Source of the DNA: Alcaligenaceae bacterium
Lineage (GTDB): Bacteria; Pseudomonadota; Gammaproteobacteria; Burkholderiales; Burkholderiaceae_B
DNA length: 64,000 nt
Reading direction: 5' to 3'
Assembly: GCA_013416435.1 (NCBI GenBank)
Contig: JACCEN010000005.1
Coordinates: forward strand, 233,201-297,200
Shown here: one piece after another, positions 16,390 to 25,368 of the stretch
Position numbering within the stretch: position 1 is the first letter of the stretch
How the letters are laid out: each line of letters begins with the position of its first letter
The notes under the pieces: model-generated
Database searches by the model: none
Told to the model about the DNA's origin: nothing
What the model saw: the letters and a program-made list of their open reading frames with translations, nothing else
Program-made: the position numbers and the translations under genes

Positions 16390-17382
16390 ATGTCATTCGT
16401 ATTCAAGGCGGGATCGAAAATCAAGGCTCTGGCCGGCGCATGCCTGCTGGCCGCGACGGCAGGCGTTTCCGCGACCGCCGCGGCCGCCTACCCTGACCAT
16501 GCCATCCGTCTGGTGGTGGGCTTTTCCGCGGGCGGCACGACCGACGTCGTCGCGCGGATACTAGGCAAGGAAATCGGCGACGCCCTGGGGCAGCCGGTGG
16601 TGGTCGAAAACCGCCCGGGCGCCGGAAGCAATATTGCGACAGAAATGGTGGCCCGCGCCGACCCGGACGGCTATACCCTATACATGGTCGCCGTAACCAG
16701 CGCCATCAACCAGACCTTGTACAAGAACTTGCGATTCGACCTGGTCAACGATTTCGCCCCTGTGGCCCTGGCGGTGCGCGTGCCGAACGTGCTGGTCGTC
16801 AATCCCAAGGTGCCCGCAAAAAGCGTGAAGGAGCTTGTCGACTACGCCAAGGCCAATCCCGGCAAGCTCAATTTCGCGTCGTCCGGCAGCGGTACGTCCA
16901 TCCATATGGCGGGCGAACTCTTCAAGCAACTGGCCGAAGTCGACGTCACGCACATTCCTTATAAAGGCAGTTCTCCCGCCATGACCGACCTCATTGGCGG
17001 CCAAGTGGATTACATGTTCGACAACATGCCGTCGGCCTGGCCGCATGTCGAAGCGGGCAAATTGCGGGCATTGGCCGTCACCACGGCAGACCGCTCGAAA
17101 ACGGCACCGGATCTCCCGACCATGAAGGAGTCCGGCTTCCCCACTTTCGACGTGTCATCGTGGTTTGGCGTCATCGCGCCCAAGGGTACGCCGGACGATG
17201 TCGTGAAGAAGCTCAATGCGGTGATCCTCGATGCATTGGCCAAGCCGGACGTCCAGAAACGTCTTGCAGAGCTGGGCGCCGTGCCGGCCAAGACATCGCC
17301 CGCCGAGTTCGGCGACTTCATCAAGTCCGAAGTCGACAACTGGTCCAAGGTGGTCAAGGCATCCGGGGCGACGGTCGACTGA
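16390..17382 (+). CDS. Bug/TctC-family tripartite tricarboxylate-type substrate-binding protein
   Basis: 330 residues, exported (signal peptide ending near ATAAAA, residue 35). The mature start YPDHAIRLVVGFSAGGTTDVVARILGKEI with VVENRPGAGSNIATE, the IPYKGSSPAMTDLIGGQVDYMFDN segment and SSWFGVIAPKGTPDDVV are diagnostic of Bug proteins, which are greatly expanded in Bordetella relatives. It binds a carboxylate in the periplasm. No tctA or tctB partner is nearby, so the membrane part may be elsewhere. AAGGAG precedes the ATG. Downstream CoA-transferase genes suggest the imported acid is activated to a CoA ester. Confidence 0.9.
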   Translation: MSFVFKAGSKIKALAGACLLAATAGVSATAAAAYPDHAIRLVVGFSAGGTTDVVARILGKEIGDALGQPVVVENRPGAGSNIATEMVARADPDGYTLYMVAVTSAINQTLYKNLRFDLVNDFAPVALAVRVPNVLVVNPKVPAKSVKELVDYAKANPGKLNFASSGSGTSIHMAGELFKQLAEVDVTHIPYKGSSPAMTDLIGGQVDYMFDNMPSAWPHVEAGKLRALAVTTADRSKTAPDLPTMKESGFPTFDVSSWFGVIAPKGTPDDVVKKLNAVILDALAKPDVQKRLAELGAVPAKTSPAEFGDFIKSEVDNWSKVVKASGATVD

Positions 17383-17404
17383 TCCTTCCCCCGGGGTGAT
17401 ATCC

Positions 17405-17438
17405 GTCGGCGCGCCGCCAGCGACGCGCCGACATTTTT
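17405..17438 (+). terminator. Rho-independent terminator after the Bug-protein gene
   Basis: Stem GTCGGCGCG (17405-17413) with CGCGCCGAC (17424-17432), 10-nt loop, followed by ATTTTTT. It separates the binding-protein gene from the CoA-transferase pair, so the downstream genes may be attenuated. Confidence 0.75.
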
Positions 17439-17471
17439 TGAAAGGCAGTTTGCGGTAAGAGCAGGTATGAA

Positions 17472-18143
17472 ATGATCTCCAAGATTTTTGACAATGTGCG
17501 CGAAGCACTGGCTGATGTGCCCGACGGCGCAACCGTCATGATTGGCGGGTTCGGCATGGCCGGTCAGCCGACGGCGCTGATCGATGCTTTGCTGGACCAG
17601 GGCGCCAAGGAACTGGTGGTGGTGAACAATAACGCCGGCAACGGCGATACGGGCCTGGCGGCGCTGCTGGCTGCCGGGCGGGTGCGCAAGATCATCTGCT
17701 CCTTTCCGCGCCAGACCGACTCCCATGTGTTCGATGGGCTGTACCGGGCAGGCAAGATCGAGCTCGAACTCGTTCCACAAGGCAATCTTGCCGAGCGCAT
17801 CCGTGCGGCGGGCGCCGGCATCGGGGCTTTCTATACGCCCACGGGCGCCGGAACGCCGCTGGCCGAAGGCAAGGAGGCCCGCCATATCAATGGCCGCGAC
17901 TACATCCTCGAATATCCCCTGCATGCGGACTATGCCCTGATCAAGGCGCTCAAGGCCGACCGCTGGGGAAACCTGGTCTATCGCAAGACCGCGCGCAATT
18001 TCGGTCCCATCATGGCAACGGCCTCGAAAGTGGCGGTTGCAGAGGTCGACAGCATCGTGGAACTGGGACAACTGGATCCCGAAGCGATCGTCACGCCTAG
18101 CCTGTTCGTGCAGCGCGTGGTAGCACTGGGAGCTGAAAAATGA
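17472..18143 (+). CDS. 3-oxoacid (3-oxoadipate-type) CoA-transferase subunit A
   Basis: 223-residue alpha subunit of a family I CoA-transferase that moves CoA from succinyl-CoA to a 3-oxo acid. Signature: DGATVMIGGFGMAGQPTALIDAL with NNNAGNGDTGLAALL; SFPRQTDSHVF and GAFYTPTGAGTPLAEGKE resemble PcaI/CatI and the ScoA group. The stop overlaps the ATG of subunit B (ATGA at 18140). Substrate (3-oxoadipate or acetoacetate) is not decided by sequence; no other beta-ketoadipate genes are visible. Confidence 0.88.
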   Translation: MISKIFDNVREALADVPDGATVMIGGFGMAGQPTALIDALLDQGAKELVVVNNNAGNGDTGLAALLAAGRVRKIICSFPRQTDSHVFDGLYRAGKIELELVPQGNLAERIRAAGAGIGAFYTPTGAGTPLAEGKEARHINGRDYILEYPLHADYALIKALKADRWGNLVYRKTARNFGPIMATASKVAVAEVDSIVELGQLDPEAIVTPSLFVQRVVALGAEK

Positions 18144-18781
18144 ATCGATTGACACGTGAACAAATGGCCGCGCGCGTCGCCCAGGACATCCCGGAGGGCA
18201 GCGTGGTGAACCTTGGCATCGGCCTTCCCACCAAGGTAGCCAACTACCTTCCCGAGGGCCGCGAGATCCTTCTGCACAGCGAGAACGGGGTCATCGGCAT
18301 GGGCCCCGCGCCGGAGCCCGGCGCAGAAGATCCCGACCTCATCAATGCGGGCAAGCAGCCCGTGACACTGCTCGACGGCGGCGCCTATTTTCATCATGCC
18401 GATTCTTTCGGCATGATGCGCGGCGGCCACCTCGACATCTGCGTGCTGGGCGCATTCCAGGTGTCGCGCACCGGCGACCTGGCCAACTGGCATACCGGGG
18501 CGCCCGACGCCATACCGGCGGTCGGCGGCGCGATGGACCTGGCCATAGGCGCAAAGTCTGTTTATGTGCTCATGGACCTGCTCACGCGCGAGGGCGAAAG
18601 CAAGCTCGTGGAACGCTGCACCTATCCGCTTACCGGCGTCGCCTGCGTGACGCGCGTCTATACTGATCTGGCCGTCTTCGAACTGAAGGAAGGCCGTGTC
18701 ATCCTGCTGGACGACGTATCTGGTTCCGGCATCCAGGAGCTGTCGCGCCTGACCGGCCTGGAGCTCGTCGAGGCGGCGTAG
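18140..18781 (+). CDS. 3-oxoacid CoA-transferase subunit B
   Basis: 213-residue beta subunit carrying the catalytic glutamate in LLHSENGVIGMGP, which forms the glutamyl-CoA thioester. NLGIGLPTKVANYLP at the start and GGAMDLAIGAKSVYVLM are typical of PcaJ/ScoB. It is translationally coupled to subunit A. Its last 124 bp are overlapped on the opposite strand by the read-through tail of trmJ. Confidence 0.9.
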   Translation: MNRLTREQMAARVAQDIPEGSVVNLGIGLPTKVANYLPEGREILLHSENGVIGMGPAPEPGAEDPDLINAGKQPVTLLDGGAYFHHADSFGMMRGGHLDICVLGAFQVSRTGDLANWHTGAPDAIPAVGGAMDLAIGAKSVYVLMDLLTREGESKLVERCTYPLTGVACVTRVYTDLAVFELKEGRVILLDDVSGSGIQELSRLTGLELVEAA

Positions 18782-19695
18782 GGCGCTGAGCGATCTTTGC
18801 CTGGGGTCAGACCCCGAACGGGGTCTGACCCCACATCTCCAGGCATCGGGGTCAGACCCTGTACAGGGTCTGACCCCAACATCCCCAAGCTCTGGGGTCC
18901 GACCCCTCCCCGCGCCGCCTTGATCATGGCGGTGCACAGGCCGCGCATCATGTCGACCTCATCGTTGGTCATGGCGTTGCGGCTGAACATGTGGCGCATG
19001 CGAGGAACCAGTTTTTTGGGGTGGGCGGGGTCCAGGAAACGGACCTCCGTGATCGCTTGTTCCCAATGGGCCAGGAAGGCCTGAACCTTTTCGTTGCTGG
19101 CCGGCTCGTTGCCCTCGACGAACCGGCCGTCCGTCGTGGGCAGCAGCGGCATCGACGCAGCCTGCGCCAGGGCGTAGCGCAATTCCCACGCGGCCAGCTG
19201 CAGCGCCTGCGCGACGTTCAGCGAACTATATTCGGGATTGGCCGGAATATGGCATATGCGCTGGCAGAGCGCGATGTCCTCATTCGTCAGCCCGGATCTT
19301 TCGGTGCCCAAAACGACCGCAATGCGGGACCCGGGGCCCTGCAAGTGCTCGCGGCTGGCATCGGCCGCCTCGCGGATGTCGCAGGGAGGCGGTCCCAGCA
19401 CGCGGGCGCGCGCGGTCAGGGCGAACGCCAGGGTCGTGGAAGCGAGCGCCTCTTCAAGCGTGGGAAAAATGTGGACCGCCGTCAGCACGTCGGTGGCTCC
19501 GCTGGCGAGCGACTGCGCCTCGGGCTGGGTAAGCACATCGGGAAAGCGCGGCGCCACAAGGCAGAGGTCATGGAAGCCCATGGTCTTGATGGCGCGGGCG
19601 GCGGCGCCCACGTTGCCGGGGTGACTGGGCTGCACCATGATGAACCGTACGCGGGCAAAGGGGTCGGGGGTTTCTGAGGAAAACTTCTGAGTCAT
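18658..19695 (-). CDS. trmJ: tRNA (cytidine/uridine-2'-O-)-methyltransferase TrmJ, with repeat-derived C-terminal extension
   Basis: SPOUT-class methyltransferase acting on tRNA position 32. The conserved part is residues 1 to about 262: VRFIMVQPSHPGNVGAAARAIKTMG, LCLVAPRFPDVL, IAVVLGTERSGLTNEDI (SAM knot), NPEYSSLNVAQALQLAAWEL, then the C-terminal helices ending MIKAARGG. Normal family length is about 250. Here no stop follows: the frame continues through two palindromic elements ([20 protein letters not shown]) and 124 bp antisense to the CoA-transferase B gene, adding about 83 unrelated residues, total 345. Start ATG 19695, divergent from suhB. Confidence 0.87.
   Translation of the reverse strand: MTQKFSSETPDPFARVRFIMVQPSHPGNVGAAARAIKTMGFHDLCLVAPRFPDVLTQPEAQSLASGATDVLTAVHIFPTLEEALASTTLAFALTARARVLGPPPCDIREAADASREHLQGPGSRIAVVLGTERSGLTNEDIALCQRICHIPANPEYSSLNVAQALQLAAWELRYALAQAASMPLLPTTDGRFVEGNEPASNEKVQAFLAHWEQAITEVRFLDPAHPKKLVPRMRHMFSRNAMTNDEVDMMRGLCTAMIKAARGGVGPQSLGMLGSDPVQGLTPMPGDVGSDPVRGLTPGKDRSAPYAASTSSRPVRRDSSWMPEPDTSSSRMTRPSFSSKTARSV
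18803..18832. repeat. 30-bp double palindrome, copy A13
   Basis: Perfect arms, centre GAAC. Read on the minus strand as [10 protein letters not shown] within the extended trmJ frame. Confidence 0.95.
18848..18877. repeat. 30-bp double palindrome, copy A14, covarying arms
   Basis: Arms GGGGTCAGACCCT and AGGGTCTGACCCC with GTAC centre: a C-to-T change at one inner position is matched by G-to-A in the other, leaving an exact 30-bp palindrome. Read as GSDPVQGLTP in trmJ. A half element follows at 18894-18906 with a GGGGTCCGACCCC core. Confidence 0.95.
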
Positions 19696-19792
19696 TTAAA
19701 ATAGGTGGTTTATAGTGCTTGATGCAGGGCTTAGGCTCATGGGCGCGATGCCTCGCGCCGCATAGGCAGACTTTGACTACTTACGGAATCTT

Positions 19793-20584
19793 ATGCACCC
19801 GATGCTAAATACCGCCATCAAGGCGGCACGCCGTGCTGGCACCATCATCAATCGCGCCAGCCTCGACCTCGAACGCCTGCAGGTCGGGCGCAAGGGGCCG
19901 AACGATTATGTCACGGAAGTGGATCAGGCAGCCGAAGAAGCCATTATCGATATCCTGCGCACGGCCTATCCGGACCATGGCTTCCTGTGCGAAGAATCCG
20001 GCGTGCACCTGGCGGCAGGCCAGCAAGAAGGCGAGGTGCCTGAATTCCAATGGATCGTCGATCCTATCGATGGCACCACCAATTTCATCCATGGCTTGCC
20101 CATCTATGCGATTTCGATCGCGCTGGCGCAACGCGGCCAAGTGACCCAGGCGGTCATTTACGACCCCAACCGCAATGAACTGTTCACGGCCAGCCGCGGC
20201 GGCGGGGCCTTTCTGAATGACCGGCGCGTGCGCGTCTCGGGCATCCGGCGCTACCATGACGCCATTCTGGGCGCTCATATACCGGGGTCGGTGTCCGTCG
20301 CCACCGCCCAGGCCAAGTTTGCAGGCATGCTGTCCGAATGCTCGGCGGCGCGGCGCCTGGGCTCGACCGTCCTGGATCTCGCCTATGTCGCCAGTGGGCG
20401 CCTCGACGGCTTTTGCGGGGTCAATCTGAAACCCTGGGATCTGGCCGCGGGCGGTCTGCTCATCCTGGAAGCGGGCGGCCTCATCGCCGATTTTGACGGC
20501 GAACAGGGCTGGATGAAAAGCGGCAGCGTGCTGGCTGCAACACCCAAGATTTTTCCGCAGATGCTGGGCTATCTTCAGGGCTAG
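19793..20584 (+). CDS. suhB: Inositol-1-monophosphatase family protein SuhB
   Basis: 263-residue Mg-dependent phosphatase, also an rRNA-transcription (Nus-complex) cofactor in E. coli. Metal-binding motifs are complete: EESG (loop glutamate), WIVDPIDGTTNFIHG and KPWDLAAGGLLILEAGG. Length matches the family. The TAG stop at 20582-20584 is inside a 13-4-13 hairpin of a second palindrome type. Confidence 0.93.
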   Translation: MHPMLNTAIKAARRAGTIINRASLDLERLQVGRKGPNDYVTEVDQAAEEAIIDILRTAYPDHGFLCEESGVHLAAGQQEGEVPEFQWIVDPIDGTTNFIHGLPIYAISIALAQRGQVTQAVIYDPNRNELFTASRGGGAFLNDRRVRVSGIRRYHDAILGAHIPGSVSVATAQAKFAGMLSECSAARRLGSTVLDLAYVASGRLDGFCGVNLKPWDLAAGGLLILEAGGLIADFDGEQGWMKSGSVLAATPKIFPQMLGYLQG

Positions 20585-20610
20585 GACCTGTTAGTGTTAA
20601 CAGGCCCTAG
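20581..20610. repeat. Second palindrome type, full copy (B1)
   Basis: Arms CTAGGACCTGTTA (20581-20593) and TAACAGGCCCTAG (20598-20610), one mismatch, centre GTGT. It has the same 13-4-13 geometry as the main family but unrelated sequence, and contains the suhB stop codon. It may also act as a terminator-like hairpin. Confidence 0.75.
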
Positions 20611-20634
20611 ACGCTTTTACGGAGCCATTGACTG

Positions 20635-22221
20635 ATGGAGTGGATGCTGGACCCCTCCGCCTGGGTCGGTTTGCTTACCCTGGTGATCCTCGAGATCGTC
20701 CTGGGCATAGACAATCTGATCTTCATTGCCATTCTGGTAGAGAAACTGCCGCCCGCGCAAAGAGACCGGGCGAGGGTCCTGGGCCTGTCCCTTGCGCTGC
20801 TGATGCGGCTGGGCCTGCTTTCCGTCATGTCGTGGCTCATCAAGCTCACGGCGCCGCTGTTCTCCGTCGGTCCGCTGGATTTTTCGGGACGCGACCTGAT
20901 ACTCATCATCGGGGGCTTCTTCCTGCTCTTCAAAGGAACGCTGGAGCTCCACGAGCGGGTAGAAGGGCGCCAAGCCCATGCAAGCGGCGCGACCATGCAC
21001 GCCAGCTTCTGGGTCATCGTGGTCCAGATCGTGATCCTGGACGCGGTGTTTTCGCTGGATGCCGTCATTACGGCGGTCGGCATGGTCGATCACCTCGAGA
21101 TCATGATGCTGGCGGTCGTCATCGCCATCGGCCTCATGCTGGTGGCGTCCAAGCCGCTGACCCGCTTCGTGAATGCGCATCCCACGGTTGTGATCTTGTG
21201 CCTGGGCTTTCTTCTTACCATCGGATTCTCGCTGCTGGCGGAAGGCTTCGGCTTTGCGGTGCCCAAGGGCTATCTGTATGCGGCCATCACGTTCTCGGTC
21301 CTGATCGAAACCCTCAATCAGCTGGCGCGCCGGAACATGCGGCGCCTGGAAGCCAAGCGGCCGTTGCGGGAACGCACTGCCGAAGGGGTGTTGCGGATGC
21401 TGGGCATGCGTCCGCTGACCGGACCGGAGCCCGCGCCCGCGGGGGAGACGGAAGCACCGGCCCAGGTGTTCGAAGATGAAGAACGATACATGGTCAGCGG
21501 GGTGTTGTCGCTCGCCGATCGAAGCATCCATTCCATCATGACGCCCCGCAACGATGTTTCATGGATCAATCTGGACGATGATGCGGCGACCCTGCGCGAG
21601 CAGATCACCAAGGCGCCCCACAGCTTCTTTCCAGTCTGCCGAGGATCGCTGGACGAAGTCATCGGAATAGGCCGCGCAAAGGAAATGATTGCCGATCTCA
21701 TCGCGAACGGATCCATCCGCCTGTCGCGCCTGCGCGACCCCATCGTGGTGCATGATTCCATCGGCGTGCTCAGGCTCATGGACACGCTCAAGCGCTCGCG
21801 CGGCCAGCTCGTGCTGGTCACCGACGAATTCGGCACCATCGAAGGCGTGGTCACCCCCATCGACGTCTTCGAGGCGATAGCGGGCGAGTTCCCCGACGAA
21901 GACGAGACCCCCGACATCGTGGCGGAGGGCGAGAACAGCTGGCGCGCCGACGGCGCCGCCGACCTGCATCACCTTGAACTTCTGCTCAATACGGACGGGC
22001 TGGTGGATGATGACGAAGGCTATTCGACGCTTGCCGGATATCTGCTGGAACGTTTCGGGCAACTGCCCGGCCCGGGCGATACTTGCGAACTTCGCCACGG
22101 ACGCGCCGTTTTTCGATTCACGGTCCTGAGGCTGGACGGGCGGCGCATCGCCACGGTTCGCATAGAACGCCATCTCGAGCAGGCCGACCAAGCCGGGGGG
22201 CAGGCCCCGCACGGGGTCTGA
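20635..22221 (+). CDS. TerC-family membrane protein with CBS pair and CorC/HlyC domain (YegH/YoaE-like)
   Basis: 528 residues. TerC-type membrane domain (about 1-235) with seven helices and the acidic motifs [11 protein letters not shown] and [16 protein letters not shown] basic linker is followed by two CBS domains (about 285-420: [64 protein letters not shown]) and a C-terminal CorC_HlyC transporter-associated domain (about 435-518). TerC proteins are linked to Mn export and metal loading of exoenzymes. The last residues GGQAPHGV and stop derive from repeat copy A15. Confidence 0.88.
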   Translation: MEWMLDPSAWVGLLTLVILEIVLGIDNLIFIAILVEKLPPAQRDRARVLGLSLALLMRLGLLSVMSWLIKLTAPLFSVGPLDFSGRDLILIIGGFFLLFKGTLELHERVEGRQAHASGATMHASFWVIVVQIVILDAVFSLDAVITAVGMVDHLEIMMLAVVIAIGLMLVASKPLTRFVNAHPTVVILCLGFLLTIGFSLLAEGFGFAVPKGYLYAAITFSVLIETLNQLARRNMRRLEAKRPLRERTAEGVLRMLGMRPLTGPEPAPAGETEAPAQVFEDEERYMVSGVLSLADRSIHSIMTPRNDVSWINLDDDAATLREQITKAPHSFFPVCRGSLDEVIGIGRAKEMIADLIANGSIRLSRLRDPIVVHDSIGVLRLMDTLKRSRGQLVLVTDEFGTIEGVVTPIDVFEAIAGEFPDEDETPDIVAEGENSWRADGAADLHHLELLLNTDGLVDDDEGYSTLAGYLLERFGQLPGPGDTCELRHGRAVFRFTVLRLDGRRIATVRIERHLEQADQAGGQAPHGV

Positions 22222-22225
22222 CCCC
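22196..22225. repeat. 30-bp double palindrome, copy A15 (decayed left arm)
   Basis: Left arm GGGGGCAGGCCCC (two changes), centre GCAC, right arm intact. It encodes the TerC-CBS protein terminus. Confidence 0.88.
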
Positions 22226-22239
22226 ACCCTGCCTACTTT

Positions 22240-22259
22240 CTAGCGTTAACAGGTCCTAG
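22240..22259. repeat. Second palindrome type, half copy (B2)
   Basis: Matches 20591-20610 at 17 of 20 positions: centre plus right arm TAACAGGTCCTAG. It ends one base before the uppP ATG and supplies its only visible ribosome-binding sequence (ACAGG). Confidence 0.65.
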
Positions 22260-22260
22260 C

Positions 22261-23148
22261 ATGACTGAAAGCAATTGGTTTTTATTGAAAGCCCTGTTCC
22301 TGGGGTTGATCGAAGGTCTTACAGAATTCATTCCCGTCTCGAGCACCGCGCATCTGCTGATCATCGGCGACTGGATCAATTTCTCGTCCACTGACGACAA
22401 GGTATTCGAAGTCGTCATCCAGTTCGGCTCGATTCTGGCCGTCATATGGATATTCCGCGCCCGGATCTGGCAATTGCTGTCCGGTACCCTGAAGGGCGAA
22501 CGCGGCGAGGTGCTGTTCATGCGCAATCTGCTGATCGCCTTCCTGCCGGCGGCCGTCATCGGCGCCGTGATGATCAAATATATCAAGGCGCTGTTCCATA
22601 GCCCCGCCGTCTTCGTGTTCACCCTGGTGGCGGGGGGGCTGATCATGCTTTGGGTGGAGCGCAAGCCCCAGTACGCCAAAGAGCTGCCTGGCGGGCAGGA
22701 TGCCCATCGCCGGCCGGCGCCGCTGGACGATAGCGTAGCGTCGCAGAAGGCGACCGCCCGATCGCTGGAGGAAATCACCTGGAAACAAGCGCTCGTGGTG
22801 GGGTTTGCGCAATGCCTGGCCATGGTGCCCGGAACCTCCCGTTCCGGAGCGACCATCATCAGCGGCATGATCGCAGGCATACAGCGTAAAACGGCAACCG
22901 AGTTCTCTTTCTTCCTGGCCATGCCGACCATGCTCGCCGCCACGGTGTACGACCTGTACCGCAACAGCGCCGCATTGAACGACACGCAGCTGGCGGCCAT
23001 CGGCGTCGGGTTCGCTGCGGCCTTCATCAGCGCGCTGCTGGTCGTCCGTGCCGTGCTGCGATTCGTATCCCGGCGGACCTACAGGCCTTTCGCATGGTAC
23101 CGGATCGCCCTGGGCGCGGTCGTCTTTATGTGGCTGGCCATGCGCTAA
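22261..23148 (+). CDS. uppP: Undecaprenyl-diphosphatase UppP (BacA)
   Basis: 295-residue integral membrane enzyme that dephosphorylates undecaprenyl diphosphate, recycling the peptidoglycan lipid carrier. Motif 1 is GLIEGLTEFIPVSSTAHL, motif 2 MVPGTSRSGATIISGMIAG, followed by FSFFLAMPTMLAATVYDLY. Slightly longer than E. coli UppP (273) because of a hydrophilic loop at about 140-170. Confidence 0.95.
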   Translation: MTESNWFLLKALFLGLIEGLTEFIPVSSTAHLLIIGDWINFSSTDDKVFEVVIQFGSILAVIWIFRARIWQLLSGTLKGERGEVLFMRNLLIAFLPAAVIGAVMIKYIKALFHSPAVFVFTLVAGGLIMLWVERKPQYAKELPGGQDAHRRPAPLDDSVASQKATARSLEEITWKQALVVGFAQCLAMVPGTSRSGATIISGMIAGIQRKTATEFSFFLAMPTMLAATVYDLYRNSAALNDTQLAAIGVGFAAAFISALLVVRAVLRFVSRRTYRPFAWYRIALGAVVFMWLAMR

Positions 23149-23179
23149 GGAAGCGGCATGCGCAAGCCCAACTGGTGCT

Positions 23180-23989
23180 TTATTTCGACGCCTGATGCAA
23201 GGCCGCGCCTTGTTCGTCGATCTGCAGCCATCCGCCGCGAACCGGCCCATGATCGTAGTCCCAATCCGGCAGGACGATGCGCGTATGGGGCTTGCCGTCT
23301 ATGTCCAGGCGATGGATGGCCGGCCGGTGCGTGTGTCCGTGCACCAGCAGCCTTACGTCAGCCTGCCGGAACGCGTCCCGGACGGCATCGGTGTCGACGT
23401 CCATGACCTTCGCGGGCTTGTAGCGATTGGCTTGCATGCTGCGCTGCCGCGCCCGATTGGCGATCGACCTGCGCAAGCCCAGACCGAGCTTGAGGAAGGC
23501 GGTTTGCACCAGAGGAGAGCGCACGATCCTGCGAAAGCGCTGATAGGCGCGATCGGCGGTGCAGTATTCGTCGCCATGGGCCAGTAGCAGACGGCCGGCG
23601 TCCGTGCGCAGAATGACGGGTTCGGGCAGCAGGTGAGCGCCGACATGGTCGGCCAGCGCCTTGCCGATGAGAAAGTCGCGGTTGCCGCGGCCCAGCCACA
23701 AGGCCAGGGCGCCCGCCGTTTGCCGGAACTTGTCCAGCGACGCCGACAGCCAATCGGGCGGAGAATCCAGGGCGTAGTCGTCGCCCACCCAGACGTCGAA
23801 GATGTCGCCGCATAGAATCAAGGCATCCGCCTGTGCGCATGCCTGATCCAGAAACCGGTGAAAGGCCTGGGCCGTCGCCGGTGTGTCAGGGCCCAGATGG
23901 ATATCCGAAGCGACCCAGACACGGCCTTTCAGGGGAATCTCAGTCAACAACCGTGGCTTTCTCGATGACGATGTCTTCGGCTGGGACAT
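23180..23989 (-). CDS. lpxH: UDP-2,3-diacylglucosamine diphosphatase LpxH
   Basis: 269-residue metallophosphoesterase making lipid X in lipid A synthesis, at the inner face of the inner membrane. Metal motifs: [59 protein letters not shown] and [12 protein letters not shown] 23989 makes the gene overlap the cyclophilin 3' end by 50 bp; a TTG near 23950 is an alternative that would place the start at the cyclophilin stop. Cotranscription with the cyclophilin is likely either way. Confidence 0.9.
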   Translation of the reverse strand: MSQPKTSSSRKPRLLTEIPLKGRVWVASDIHLGPDTPATAQAFHRFLDQACAQADALILCGDIFDVWVGDDYALDSPPDWLSASLDKFRQTAGALALWLGRGNRDFLIGKALADHVGAHLLPEPVILRTDAGRLLLAHGDEYCTADRAYQRFRRIVRSPLVQTAFLKLGLGLRRSIANRARQRSMQANRYKPAKVMDVDTDAVRDAFRQADVRLLVHGHTHRPAIHRLDIDGKPHTRIVLPDWDYDHGPVRGGWLQIDEQGAALHQASK

Positions 23990-24587
23990 CTTGATGGAAG
24001 CCCTTGTTGCCTGTCTTTGCCGTCTTGATCTTGTCGACGATCTCGGTGCCTTCCACGACCTTGCCGAAGACGGCATAGCCCCAGCCGTTGGGCGTGGGCG
24101 AGGTGAAATTCAGGAAGTCGTTGTCGGCCACGTTGATGAAGAACTGCGCGGTGGCGGAGTGGGGATCGGCGGTGCGGGCCATGGCCAGCGTGTAGCGGTT
24201 GTTCTTCAGGCCGTTGTTGGCTTCGTTTTCAACGGGAGCATGGGTTTGCTTCTGCTTCATGCCCACTTCGAAACCGCCGCCCTGGATCATGAAGTTATTG
24301 ATGACCCGATGGAACACCGTGCCGTCGTAGAAGCCTTCCTTGACGTAGGTCAGGAAGTTCTCGACGGTTTTCGGCGCCTTCTCGGCGTCGAGTTCGATCA
24401 GGATTGCGCCTTGGTTGGTCTGGAGGTTGACGCGAGGAGTTGTGCTCATGGTTTTACCTTCGTTGGAAGTGGAGGTGGCCGCAAGCGCCGCATTTCCCAT
24501 GAGCATGGCCAGGGAAGTCGCGCAAGCGAGGCTGAACGCACGCAATCCTGGACGGATGGTACGGCTTGAAAATGAAAGGGTACGCAT
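23940..24587 (-). CDS. Cyclophilin-type peptidylprolyl isomerase, possible dual start
   Basis: 215-residue PPIase. The cyclophilin domain spans about 50-213 ([63 protein letters not shown]). The long form has a cleavable signal ([22 protein letters not shown]), giving a periplasmic PpiA-like enzyme. An internal ATG ([14 protein letters not shown], residue 47, about 24449) matches where cytosolic PpiB proteins begin and has GAAGG eight bases upstream, so both a secreted and a cytosolic form could be made. Confidence 0.9.
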   Translation of the reverse strand: MRTLSFSSRTIRPGLRAFSLACATSLAMLMGNAALAATSTSNEGKTMSTTPRVNLQTNQGAILIELDAEKAPKTVENFLTYVKEGFYDGTVFHRVINNFMIQGGGFEVGMKQKQTHAPVENEANNGLKNNRYTLAMARTADPHSATAQFFINVADNDFLNFTSPTPNGWGYAVFGKVVEGTEIVDKIKTAKTGNKGFHQDVPAEDIVIEKATVVD

Positions 24588-24618
24588 AGGTCTCTTTTGC
24601 CTTGGAGAATATGGGGAA

Positions 24619-25368
24619 TCATTGAGCCAGGACGGAGCCGGCCTTCAGGGCGCGCGCTTCGGCGCCGCGTGCGCCCATCTGCGCCGCTTCCTGGAAGGAC
24701 TGGCGCGCCAGCATGAGCTGGACTTCGCCCAGGTTGGCCTGCGCCGTCGCGTATGCGGGATTGGCCGCCAGCGCCATGTCGAGTGCGTCGCGGGCCAGCT
24801 CGAGCCTGCCTTGCTTGACGTATTCCGCCGCAAGATTGTTCCAGGGTTCGGGCAGCTCGGGGTACAGCGTGGTCATGTCCTGGTAGATTGCGATGGCGTC
24901 TGCATGGTGGCCCAGTGCCGACAACGCCCGCCCGTGGAGGAACAGAAGCTGGACATCGTTGCCGAGCGTATTCTGGCCGGCCAATTGGGCGCTGCGCTTT
25001 TCGATGACTTCGAGCGCTTCCTGGTTACGGCCTTGATCCAGCATCTGGGAAATCCGGTCGGTGATCTGCGAGGCGGTCAGCGGAATGCTGGTGTCGATGG
25101 CGGGCGTAACGGCTTCCAGCAGCCGTGCCAGACCCTTCCAGCCGCCTTCGGGCGGGGCGTCGTCCTTGAAAAGGGCCTGGCCGTTGCCGGCGGGATCGAG
25201 TTTCGCGGTTTCGGTCGGAGTGAAGGCCGGGCCTGGACCGGCCTGGATCGAAGAGTTAAGATCGGCGTTGGGTACGAGGGCGGGCGTGCGCGTCTGCGCC
25301 AAGGCTGTGTTTGTCAGCCCGGTCATTGCAAGTGCGATCACCAATACGGGACAAGAAATTCGAAACAC
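24619..25368 (-). CDS. Exported TPR-repeat protein
   Basis: 249 residues from GTG 25368; an in-frame ATG at 25434 is possible but would place 22 charged residues before the signal. [25 protein letters not shown] looks like a signal peptide. Helical TPR repeats occupy about 120-245 ([85 protein letters not shown]). Likely a periplasmic scaffold protein; partners unknown. It sits directly upstream of the cyclophilin gene, divergent from cysS. Confidence 0.78.
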   Translation of the reverse strand: MFRISCPVLVIALAMTGLTNTALAQTRTPALVPNADLNSSIQAGPGPAFTPTETAKLDPAGNGQALFKDDAPPEGGWKGLARLLEAVTPAIDTSIPLTASQITDRISQMLDQGRNQEALEVIEKRSAQLAGQNTLGNDVQLLFLHGRALSALGHHADAIAIYQDMTTLYPELPEPWNNLAAEYVKQGRLELARDALDMALAANPAYATAQANLGEVQLMLARQSFQEAAQMGARGAEARALKAGSVLAQ

